This document shows, in pieces, positions 17,187 to 23,870 of a stretch of DNA of 58,140 nt (position 1 is its first letter; each line of letters begins with the position of its first letter). The notes under the pieces were generated by a model that saw only the letters and a list, made by a program, of their open reading frames with translations, was not told the DNA's origin and did not search any database. The stretch is taken from positions 1-58,140 of IMG/VR virus record IMGVR_UViG_3300009103_000036; one strand, written 5' to 3'. The DNA is from a virus. The translations under genes and the position numbers were made by a program.

Positions 17187-19025
17187 TTATTCGTTAATAC
17201 CTGCAAGTAGTGCCCATCGGTCAACTTCAGGACTACGATTATCAGACGAAGCTGACTTTGTAGGTCTTGAAGATGAGCCCACAGCCCTTCTTACAGATGA
17301 TTCTGAAAGTGAAGACTTCTTGCCTCTAATCGACTCAGTGAGCGTCTTATAAAGCAATTTGACTTCACGTAAGCTCTTAGCATTATCAAGGGCTTCCACC
17401 ATGCTTCTAAGCTGGGTGTTAGTGATGTCCTTGTTTTGAAGGAGCTTGTTGGCATAAAGCAGCTTAGCATTGAACAGATTCATCTCTGACAACTGTGAGC
17501 GAAGAGCAGAAACTGCCTTCTTAAACTCTGCTAACTGATTGTTAAGGGCTCGATTCTTGCGAGACCTATCGCGTAAATTCTTACGCAGCTGACGATTCTC
17601 AGCATAAACATTTAAATCCTTGTCACTCATATCAGCAAAGGGTTCCTTTCCACTCTTACCGCCGCCGAAAGAGGAGGCACCCTTTACTGCATCGCCTACT
17701 GAATTTGTATCAGAAGGCTTCTCTCGTGAAACATTTTTCGCACCGCCAAAAGAGCCAGCTGCTGAAGAAGGGTCACCAATAGTATCCCATCCAGTATCAC
17801 CCTCAGCAAGTCTTCTCATTCTAATTAGCTCTCTACGAAGCATTCCCTCGTCAATTTCAATGATCTCATCATCGTCAGACATCTGAGTCTCTTCAACTGG
17901 GTCGACGGCATCTCCGCCTTCTCCACCCTCGTCGTCAGTATCTTCGAGATCACCAAGATCTTCATCACCAAGATCTTCCTCAGCACCCAGTGCGTCTGGA
18001 TCAATTCCTAGCGCAACGATGAGATTGTCAACAGCATCGACAACTTCAGGATCAGCTCCTGGATCGTCCTCATCTAAATCAACATCAACATCAGCAAGAT
18101 CGTCATCTGCGGCATCATCTACAGCTTCAGCCGCAGGATCCACATCAGCGTCATCTTCCTCATACATTTCTGAGGCCATATCATAGCCTCCCTCAAAGAG
18201 CTCATCAATATTAAGCTCATAGAGAATCTCTTTATTTCGGCGGTTGGACATTTCTTTCATCTCCTCAAAAACGTGTAATAATCCTTGCTTAAGCAGCGCA
18301 ACCTTTGAAGAATCTTTACCTTCTATACATATTAGCTCACTGCGTAAAGTTTTTAACTCCGTGACCAATTTATTCCAAATTTCATTGACCCTGATCTTTT
18401 CATGGTCACTTGCTTCATCTAAAATGCTATCGACTTTAGAAACTGTTAAGACTTGGGAGCTAAGCTTAGAAATTCTTTCATGCAGCTCACCAATAGTCAT
18501 TTTTTTCTTTCTAGCAGATTTTACAGATTTTGTAAAATCCTTCTCTTGAAGTAACGCAGCTAACATCTTTAATGTCTCACCTGTTACTTCAATCTCATCA
18601 GCCTCGTCTACATCGCTTAATATGTCACCTGCTGGTTGATCTTCAGCGGCAGGTTCGTCACCAACAAGTTCTGTGGGTGCGTCTAAACTGGCTGCGGGAG
18701 CATCTCCGCCTACACGACGAGGAGGTTCGGGTTCTGTAGTAGCCCCAGGATCTGTACTACTCATCGAAGCAAGATCAGCAGCCAGCTGATCAAGATCTAA
18801 AACATCTTCAGAAGATACTTCATGACCTGATGCAGTGGGTACCTCTAATTCTGATAAAAAATCATCATTAGGGTTTAAGCTGTCGTCCCCGGATAGCTCA
18901 CTCTCAATTAAATTTCTAATCTTTGGCGTCATTGCCTCGATGATGGCCTTTTTGGCATTTTGTTCTGCCATCTCTCTTAGCTGGGTAGCTTCCGCTAAAG
19001 CATCATCATATAATGTTCTTGACAT
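17187..19025 (-). CDS. 22: Prohead core scaffold (gp22-like)
   Basis: 612 residues, much longer than T4 gp22 (269). It begins MSRTLYDDALAEATQLREMA followed by KIRNLIESEL. Charged, mostly helical segments follow, with two very acidic low-complexity regions (about residues 50-135 and 290-400, rich in D and E). A C-terminal coiled coil runs around residues 500-560, and the end is SPEVDRWALLAGINE. High charge, coiled coil and position immediately upstream of gp23 match the T4 core scaffold, which is digested by gp21 on maturation. Sequence identity to gp22 is low, so the call relies on position and texture. Two GATATTTA elements lie 29 and 48 bases before its ATG. Confidence 0.75.
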   Translation of the reverse strand: MSRTLYDDALAEATQLREMAEQNAKKAIIEAMTPKIRNLIESELSGDDSLNPNDDFLSELEVPTASGHEVSSEDVLDLDQLAADLASMSSTDPGATTEPEPPRRVGGDAPAASLDAPTELVGDEPAAEDQPAGDILSDVDEADEIEVTGETLKMLAALLQEKDFTKSVKSARKKKMTIGELHERISKLSSQVLTVSKVDSILDEASDHEKIRVNEIWNKLVTELKTLRSELICIEGKDSSKVALLKQGLLHVFEEMKEMSNRRNKEILYELNIDELFEGGYDMASEMYEEDDADVDPAAEAVDDAADDDLADVDVDLDEDDPGADPEVVDAVDNLIVALGIDPDALGAEEDLGDEDLGDLEDTDDEGGEGGDAVDPVEETQMSDDDEIIEIDEGMLRRELIRMRRLAEGDTGWDTIGDPSSAAGSFGGAKNVSREKPSDTNSVGDAVKGASSFGGGKSGKEPFADMSDKDLNVYAENRQLRKNLRDRSRKNRALNNQLAEFKKAVSALRSQLSEMNLFNAKLLYANKLLQNKDITNTQLRSMVEALDNAKSLREVKLLYKTLTESIRGKKSSLSESSVRRAVGSSSRPTKSASSDNRSPEVDRWALLAGINE

Positions 19026-19053
19026 GTGTATGAATTCCTATAAAAGCCTACAG

Positions 19054-19062
19054 TTAAATATC
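19054..19062 (-). promoter_or_regulatory. Candidate late promoter element GATATTTAA (proximal) before the core scaffold gene
   Basis: The minus strand reads GATATTTAACTGTAGG, 29 bases before the scaffold ATG. It is the same nine bases as the copies before the tape measure gene and the 90-residue ORF. Together with the copy at 19073 it forms the only doubled element I found, in front of the scaffold-capsid pair. Confidence 0.42.
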
Positions 19063-19072
19063 CGTTACAGTG

Positions 19073-19081
19073 CTAAATATC
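19073..19081 (-). promoter_or_regulatory. Candidate late promoter element GATATTTAG (distal) before the core scaffold gene
   Basis: A second copy, GATATTTAGC, lies 19 bases upstream of the proximal element (start to start), so about two helical turns apart. It follows the bS21 stop directly. Function inferred from recurrence. Confidence 0.38.
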
Positions 19082-19099
19082 TAAAAGATATTTTTTACC

Positions 19100-19381
19100 T
19101 TACCAGGGCTGCTTCCTTTTTTTATCCTTTAACGCCTTGCGACGTTCTCGCTCTAATCTTCTTCTTGCTCTCTCTGATTTTTCCCGTCTTTTTTGAGATT
19201 TACTTTTATAAAATCTCTTTTCCTTAAACTCCTCAATAATTCTTTCTTTTTTAACAAGCCTATTAAATTTTTTAATCATCGCTTCGGGAGAAAGATTTCT
19301 TGATTTTCCTTTTCTTCGCCTTCCCCTGCGGTCATTTCTATCTGGTTCAGCCTTAACTATAACATGTGCGCATTTAGACAC
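19100..19381 (-). CDS. rpsU: Ribosomal protein bS21 homolog
   Basis: 93 residues from a GTG at 19381. The GTG overlaps the upstream stop (GTGTCTAA) and has GGAG seven bases before it. An ATG at 19408 exists but lies inside the upstream gene without a better ribosome site. The short N-terminal strand (HVIVKAEPD) is followed by the bS21 core at residues 31-75: SPEAMIKKFNRLVKKERIIE, then EFKEKRFYKSKSQKRREKSE and RARRR, with the family's K/R-R-F/Y-Y and S-x-K-R-R patterns. A basic insert (RRGRRRKGKSR) between strand and core is unusual. bS21 sits near the 16S 3' end and helps initiation. A phage copy may replace the host one to favour phage messages (inferred). It is coupled to the capsid operon, so expression is probably late. 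Confidence 0.85.
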   Translation of the reverse strand: MSKCAHVIVKAEPDRNDRRGRRRKGKSRNLSPEAMIKKFNRLVKKERIIEEFKEKRFYKSKSQKRREKSERARRRLERERRKALKDKKRKQPW

Positions 19382-19964
19382 TGTCAAACTCCACAGGATC
19401 GTCTTCATCTAAAAAGTCTTCTTGATCCTCTAGAAGTTCTTCTTCGCTAAAGATATCAAGTAAATCAAACTTGATATCTTCACCCTCCTCATCATAATAT
19501 CTTGGTGGCGCAGACGCGTATCCTTTCTTAGAGCCTGAGCCTCCCTTGAGCCCTGGTCGAGTTCGATAAACAATGGGGGACATTCCTCCAGCTGAAGCCC
19601 CTTTTCCTGCATTTTTGTATAATCCCGGTAGCGGAGAAATTCCCGGAGCCATTCTAGATTCACCTACACGTGAATTAAAATTTCCAGAACTTGCAAATGA
19701 ACCATAATCAGCAGATTTTACTCGAAGAGGATCGCTAGTTCGATATCGTAAATTTACCTTCTTGATAAACTGATAGATATCGTCATCAATAATATCGTCA
19801 TCGTCGGTGTCGTCATGCTCATCTTCGTCAACATAGGGATAAGCCACTTGAGCCTGATAATTTCTCAATCCCGCGGGTGAATTACCAGGTGTACTGCCAT
19901 ATCCATGGCCTACCCTTGCATCAGGTCGATAGAACTCTAAAAGTTTTAAGATTAAATCCTTCAC
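19374..19964 (-). CDS. Head-module low-complexity acidic protein (unknown)
   Basis: 196 residues starting MKDLILKLLEFYRPDARVG. A short N-terminal amphipathic helix is followed by Gly/Ser/Tyr-rich loops and acidic clusters (about residues 44-63 and 160-190: DEDEHDDTDDDD, EEELLEDQEDFLDEDD). It looks intrinsically disordered, with no domain I recognise. Its stop codon overlaps the bS21 start, so bS21 translation is probably coupled to it. Nine bases separate it from the next ORF upstream. A role in the prohead core or as a minor head component is suggested by position. Confidence 0.7.
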   Translation of the reverse strand: MKDLILKLLEFYRPDARVGHGYGSTPGNSPAGLRNYQAQVAYPYVDEDEHDDTDDDDIIDDDIYQFIKKVNLRYRTSDPLRVKSADYGSFASSGNFNSRVGESRMAPGISPLPGLYKNAGKGASAGGMSPIVYRTRPGLKGGSGSKKGYASAPPRYYDEEGEDIKFDLLDIFSEEELLEDQEDFLDEDDPVEFDSV

Positions 19965-19972
19965 CTTTCACC

Positions 19973-20488
19973 TTAACTTGTCCGTCCTAATAGGTATTCA
20001 CCAATTTTTGCCTGTGACTGTTGTTTAGATGAATTATTGGGATCAAGTAGATGTCCTTCTCCTGTGCCAAATTCTGTCCCAGGATCAGGTGCAACAGGGC
20101 CTTCAGGTAATTTAGCAGGATCAAGATTAACAGATCCTACTATTCGACCGGGGGCAGCAAGTGTAGGTGTGTGAGGACTACTCAAAGTATGATAACCATC
20201 AGGATCACTAACTTCTTCCATTATGGGAGGTGCTGTCTCAGAAGAAACAGGGCCGTTTGGTCCTGCACCATAATCTCGATCAAATAAGCTTAAGCCGTAA
20301 CCATCAGCCACAGATCCATCAAGAAGCATCTGATTTCCGTATGTATTCAAAGTCTCAGCTGCAAGCTCAGGATCCTGATTAAGGACTGGCGATGCAGGAA
20401 ATGATTGCAACAATCGATCAACAGATGTCTGCCTTAAATTTCCATCTTCTGGTAAGGGTTTGGTTGTAATCTGATTCTGTGAAGGCAT
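19973..20488 (-). CDS. Head-module protein, tandem paralog 1 (unknown)
   Basis: 171 residues beginning MPSQNQITTKPLPEDGNLRQ. It is Pro/Gly/Ser/Asp-rich and likely disordered. It shares a layout with the next ORF upstream: both begin MPSxxQ, have an R-D-Y-x-x-A/G-P segment in the middle, and contain LPEGPVAPDPGTEFGTGEG near the C-terminus (the neighbour has MPEGPTPADPGTEFGSGVG). The paralogs are 17 bases apart. I do not recognise the family. The arrangement suggests a recent or maintained tandem duplication of an assembly or capsid-associated peptide. Confidence 0.7.
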   Translation of the reverse strand: MPSQNQITTKPLPEDGNLRQTSVDRLLQSFPASPVLNQDPELAAETLNTYGNQMLLDGSVADGYGLSLFDRDYGAGPNGPVSSETAPPIMEEVSDPDGYHTLSSPHTPTLAAPGRIVGSVNLDPAKLPEGPVAPDPGTEFGTGEGHLLDPNNSSKQQSQAKIGEYLLGRTS

Positions 20489-20505
20489 TGGTTGTTACCT
20501 AAAAA

Positions 20506-20979
20506 TCAACTTGTTCCGGGTGCCTTGCCGCTCATTAGGCTCCCAATTGTGTGTGAAGCATGTTGTGCCGAAGTTGTGGACGGCTCATTTGCAGAACCAA
20601 CCCCTGAGCCAAACTCAGTTCCAGGATCTGCTGGTGTTGGTCCTTCAGGCATATCGGCAGCATTCATGCTGCCTTCCCCTGGCGATGCAAGACCGGGTGT
20701 CCATGGTGTAGAGGGTAATCCTCCTGAACCTGTCTCAACGTCAGCAATTGTTGGTGCGTCAGCATAGTCTCGACTCAACTCACCAAAAGTATGTCCACCA
20801 TCATTTACTAACTCGCTTAACAACTCTGAATCACCCATTTCTGTGATTATATCATTTGTTAGCTCACCAGCGTGAATTGGAGAGGTAGGATACGCAGACT
20901 GTAAGTCAGCTGTGGAAGAACTTCCCATTGAACGTTCTGTAGTTACCGGCTCTACTGTTGTTTGCTTATGTGATGGCAT
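20506..20979 (-). CDS. Head-module protein, tandem paralog 2 (unknown)
   Basis: 157 residues beginning MPSHKQTTVEPVTTERSMGS. Same plan as its neighbour: disordered Ser/Thr/Gly/Pro composition, a short helical N-terminal third (ADLQSAYPTSP), LSRDYADAPTIADVETGSGG in the middle, MPEGPTPADPGTEFGSGVG, then a short C-terminal helix (HASHTIGSLMSG, against QAKIGEYLLGR in the other copy). The last helix may be the functional end, for example a capsid- or core-binding segment. Function unknown. Confidence 0.7.
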   Translation of the reverse strand: MPSHKQTTVEPVTTERSMGSSSTADLQSAYPTSPIHAGELTNDIITEMGDSELLSELVNDGGHTFGELSRDYADAPTIADVETGSGGLPSTPWTPGLASPGEGSMNAADMPEGPTPADPGTEFGSGVGSANEPSTTSAQHASHTIGSLMSGKAPGTS

Positions 20980-20991
20980 TTTTTAAATCTC

Positions 20992-21393
20992 CTATAGATT
21001 CTTAAGTATTCTCTTCCGAAGATTTACCTTCTTCTCTTTTATCTCATCAAGTGCCTTGCTAAGCTGCCCTTCCTTTATCTTGAGGGACTTCATCCAGTCT
21101 AGGTCTTTTTCTAATGTTCCTGCAAGATCATCAGCGTCAACTTCCTTAGGCTCGCCCGCTAGACTTTTTTGCTTTGCTTCTTCAATTCGCCTCTTTTCAG
21201 AAAGAACAATTTGTCTTAATTTTCCCGGCGTCATCTTGCTAACCTTCTTGCGTTTAGTTCTTCGCTCTTCTTCTAAGCGCTTCTTCTCCTCAAGAATAAT
21301 TTTCTTCAATGTTTTAGATGTTATCTTATTAGAACTTCGTCTTCTCTGTCGCTGTTTCTTCACTTGACTTTCCTCCACAAAAGTAGAATACAA
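20992..21393 (-). CDS. Basic coiled-coil protein with repeated helix motif (unknown)
   Basis: 133 residues, very Lys/Arg/Glu-rich. Two related helices appear: KITSKTLKKIILEEKKRLEE and KMTPGKLRQIVLSEKRRIEE, each of the pattern T-x-x-x-L-[KR]-x-I-[IV]-x-E-[KE]-[KR]-[RL]-[IL]-x-E. A shorter charged coil follows (LDWMKSLKIKEGQLSKALDE). The downstream-strand neighbour begins with the same type of helix (LTRTDLKEIVKECLIEILDE). A scaffold- or core-binding helix is the simplest reading. No other domain is visible. Start at 21393 is the first available; an internal start cannot be excluded. Confidence 0.65.
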   Translation of the reverse strand: MYSTFVEESQVKKQRQRRRSSNKITSKTLKKIILEEKKRLEEERRTKRKKVSKMTPGKLRQIVLSEKRRIEEAKQKSLAGEPKEVDADDLAGTLEKDLDWMKSLKIKEGQLSKALDEIKEKKVNLRKRILKNL

Positions 21394-21453
21394 AAATAAT
21401 TATTCTTTTATGGAAACATTTTCAAATCAATATTAAATTATCGATCTTTTTCT

Positions 21454-21978
21454 TTAAATAATTTTCTTAGAAGCATCGATAGGCGACGCAAAAGCTAGGT
21501 CAGCCCATTTTCCCGCATTTCCAAATAACCCTGAAATATCATCAGTATCTGCTATGGTTCTTGCAGCATGATCTAACCCTTGCTTTTGTTGCATCGCTGT
21601 GGCTACCATTGGCGACGCACCCTCAGACGACAGCTGTTCCTGCAAAGTCGTCCTCGCTGTATCTTTAAACAACTCTGCCATGATAGGATCATCTGTTAAT
21701 GCACTTGTCACATTATTAACAGCGGTATCAAACTGTTCATTTACTTGACGACTATTTCGTGACTTTTGCGTACCATAAGAAATTGAGTCAAGAGAAGGAT
21801 GAGCATTTTTGATTCGTGATCGCTTTCTTTGAGAATTTTTTCTCGATGAACCCTCATTAACAGCGTATCTCATCGCCTGAGGTTCACTGGGTACAGAACC
21901 TCGAATTCCTTCATCAAGAATCTCGATTAAGCACTCCTTAACAATTTCTTTAAGATCAGTTCTCGTCAATTTTGCCAT
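21454..21978 (-). CDS. Head-module protein with N-terminal targeting-type helix (unknown)
   Basis: 174 residues starting MAKLTRTDLKEIVKECLIEI then LDEGIRG. The first 25 residues form an amphipathic helix of the T-x-x-[DE/K]-L-[KR]-x-[IL]-V/I-x-E type also seen twice in the neighbouring basic protein. The middle is basic and Ser-rich (SSRKNSQRKRSRIKN) and the C-terminal half (VTSALTDDPIMAELFKD) is helical. It lies 14 bases after the stop of the 134-residue ORF and may be packaged or act in the prohead core. If gp21 cleaves head proteins here, ILDE/G near residue 22 would fit the I/L-x-E rule. Not recognised as a known family. Confidence 0.68.
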   Translation of the reverse strand: MAKLTRTDLKEIVKECLIEILDEGIRGSVPSEPQAMRYAVNEGSSRKNSQRKRSRIKNAHPSLDSISYGTQKSRNSRQVNEQFDTAVNNVTSALTDDPIMAELFKDTARTTLQEQLSSEGASPMVATAMQQKQGLDHAARTIADTDDISGLFGNAGKWADLAFASPIDASKKII

Positions 21979-21992
21979 TTTTCAGCCTATTT

Positions 21993-22397
21993 TTATCCCA
22001 CGCCCTTGAAGTTGCTAGAGCCAGTCAAAACTGGGAATTGATCTGTATAGATTCCCGTTAATCCTGCAATAATGCTAAAGCCACAATTTACTGATCCCGC
22101 ACGTCGGAACCACATCTCTTTACATCTCAGCTCTAATCGATCAGTTGTTTGATTACCTGAAAGCACAAGATAATTTGCTGTAACAGATGCATCAACACCG
22201 TGTTTAGTAAAACCTACTCTCATCGGGCTTGTTGAAAGATTGTGAATAACAACCCAACGTGTCACCCGTGGAAATTTATGACAAACTGCCGTTGCAGTTA
22301 CCTCATTTCCTAACGAAGAAGTTACATAAGGCACACCTGCCAATTGATACGAGGCTACGTCATTTGCGCCTGCTGATCTTACATGTTTAAGCGCCAT
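21993..22397 (-). CDS. Beta-rich putative virion protein (unknown, decoration-like)
   Basis: 134 residues starting MALKHVRSAGANDVASYQLA. It is beta-rich with Gly/Thr/Val strands (RWVVIHNLSTSPMRVGFT, FSIIAGLTGIYTDQFPVL) and a patch with Cys residues, and lacks charged low-complexity stretches. It overlaps the end of gp21 by 11 bases and has GGAGG before its ATG. The texture is that of a small capsid decoration or fibre-attachment protein, but I can name no family. Its position in the head module supports a head role. Confidence 0.65.
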   Translation of the reverse strand: MALKHVRSAGANDVASYQLAGVPYVTSSLGNEVTATAVCHKFPRVTRWVVIHNLSTSPMRVGFTKHGVDASVTANYLVLSGNQTTDRLELRCKEMWFRRAGSVNCGFSIIAGLTGIYTDQFPVLTGSSNFKGVG

Positions 22398-23028
22398 CGC
22401 TGTCTTCCTCCCACCTCAAAATATCATTAAAAATTCTATCAAGGCGATCTGTCTTGTTAAAGTATTGATCTAAATCTGTCTTATCCACAAGAATTTCCCT
22501 TCCTTCGCGTCCCTCTCTCATTACAAACGCCCCGGGTGTTGAAGGCTCTGAAACAAAGTCCCAGCAGATCAGTTGAAAATCATCCTGAACAACCTGGTAC
22601 TCTCCGTCTCTCTTTGTTGATCCTACGCCTCGCGATGAAATTCCTAACTTGACATTTGACTCAACTAAGCTCTGCAATAATTTTCCACAGGGAGTGTCAA
22701 GAAGCTCAACAGTTCCGTGAACAACGTTCCCTTCAAGATAAGCTTCCCTAATAATATGAGATACATTCTTTAGCTCAACAACAGATGATTCTGGGTGATC
22801 ACACTCACCTAGCGCTCGATTTTCTCGAATAAACTTCTGATAATTAGTAACTTCTCTTTCAAGAATTGGAAGAGGGTATACACGACCGTTCTGATTGACG
22901 GTTTCTGCTTTTTGTAAGACTCCCTTGAGAATGACCTTTCCCCCGTTCTTTTCACGAGATTCCTTGATCATGTCAGCATTATAGTCAAATTGAGCAAACT
23001 CAGTTAATAAATGAAGCTTTTCACTCAT
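22387..23028 (-). CDS. 21: Prohead core protein and protease (gp21 family)
   Basis: 213 residues (T4 gp21: 212). The herpesvirus-type maturation protease motifs are present: GECDHPES with H78 as the likely catalytic His, and LGISSRGVGS with the nucleophile Ser at 131 or 132. Preceding blocks (ILKGVLQKAETVNQNGRVYP and LPILEREV) also fit the family. It cleaves head proteins after I/L-x-E and then self-destroys. The start is supported by GGAGGCAGAAAAATG. Its ATG overlaps the stop of the 281-residue ORF by four bases, and its end overlaps the beta-rich ORF, so the three are translationally linked. The C-terminal 50 residues are charged, as expected for the core-binding tail. Confidence 0.93.
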   Translation of the reverse strand: MSEKLHLLTEFAQFDYNADMIKESREKNGGKVILKGVLQKAETVNQNGRVYPLPILEREVTNYQKFIRENRALGECDHPESSVVELKNVSHIIREAYLEGNVVHGTVELLDTPCGKLLQSLVESNVKLGISSRGVGSTKRDGEYQVVQDDFQLICWDFVSEPSTPGAFVMREGREGREILVDKTDLDQYFNKTDRLDRIFNDILRWEEDSDGA

Positions 23029-23870
23029 TTTTCTGCCTCCAGTTCATTTTTAAGTTGAGACAAAACTAAAAATCTTTTAATTGTCGACTCATCAATAACC
23101 TCAAGTGTCTCCTTTGAGATTCTATTTTTAACATCATCAATCTTTTCAATTAAAGTTTGATTATCACAATCATCTGCATACCCTCTCAGGCTAAGCAGTG
23201 TATTTGCCTTTAAGGCCTCTAATCTTTCACGAAGAATCCCGCTTTTATCTTCACCGCTAAAAACAAAGTGTTGCACAATTTCCTTTTGATCGGTGCTAAG
23301 AGAATGGTTAAACTTCTTATTTAATTTTTCCATCATTATTTTTATGACTAGGTCATCTACTTGAGGTTGCCCATCTTCAAAAAGATTTACCTTTTCCTTG
23401 TCAGTTATCAGCCACTTAGAAATCTTATCCTCATAGTCGGCAACCCGTCGTAAATCAGCATTCATTCCAGATCTCCAGTCATTTAAAAGAGTCTGAATAG
23501 TTGCATAAATTCGATATTCACTAATTCTATGTTGGTAAAATTCTGAATCATTTACCTGATAATTGATATCACGAATTAGCGCAGACTTTTCCTTGTCAAG
23601 CTTCTTAATGTTGCAAGATCTTGCAGCTTGCTTAGCCTCAGATAAAATTGAAGATGCAACCCCAGAAGAGCTAACAGTCGCTCTGGCAAGCGCGCTAAAC
23701 AATCGAAATTCTTTATATAGTTCTGTATCTGGTTGAAAGTGCTTCTTAAGAATCTTTATAGCTGCTTTGCTTCGCTTTTTATCATTTTCAACTAAACACT
23801 TTGAAATATGACAAACTAAAAGCTCATAGATCACACCGACATTTCTCTTTTTGTTGTGTGTTTTAGGCAT
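23025..23870 (-). CDS. Helical protein in the gp67/gp68 position (unknown)
   Basis: 281 residues, basic and almost all helical: MPKTHNKKRNVGVIYELLVC opens, and charged amphipathic helices continue to the C-terminus (FLVLSQLKNELEAEK). There are no catalytic motifs, no zinc pattern and no membrane segment. It overlaps the portal gene by eight bases and gp21 by four, so it is locked into the 20-21 cluster. T4 encodes prohead core proteins gp67 and gp68 at the same place, so a core role is plausible by synteny. I see no clear sequence similarity to either. Shine-Dalgarno GAGG upstream. Confidence 0.75.
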   Translation of the reverse strand: MPKTHNKKRNVGVIYELLVCHISKCLVENDKKRSKAAIKILKKHFQPDTELYKEFRLFSALARATVSSSGVASSILSEAKQAARSCNIKKLDKEKSALIRDINYQVNDSEFYQHRISEYRIYATIQTLLNDWRSGMNADLRRVADYEDKISKWLITDKEKVNLFEDGQPQVDDLVIKIMMEKLNKKFNHSLSTDQKEIVQHFVFSGEDKSGILRERLEALKANTLLSLRGYADDCDNQTLIEKIDDVKNRISKETLEVIDESTIKRFLVLSQLKNELEAEK

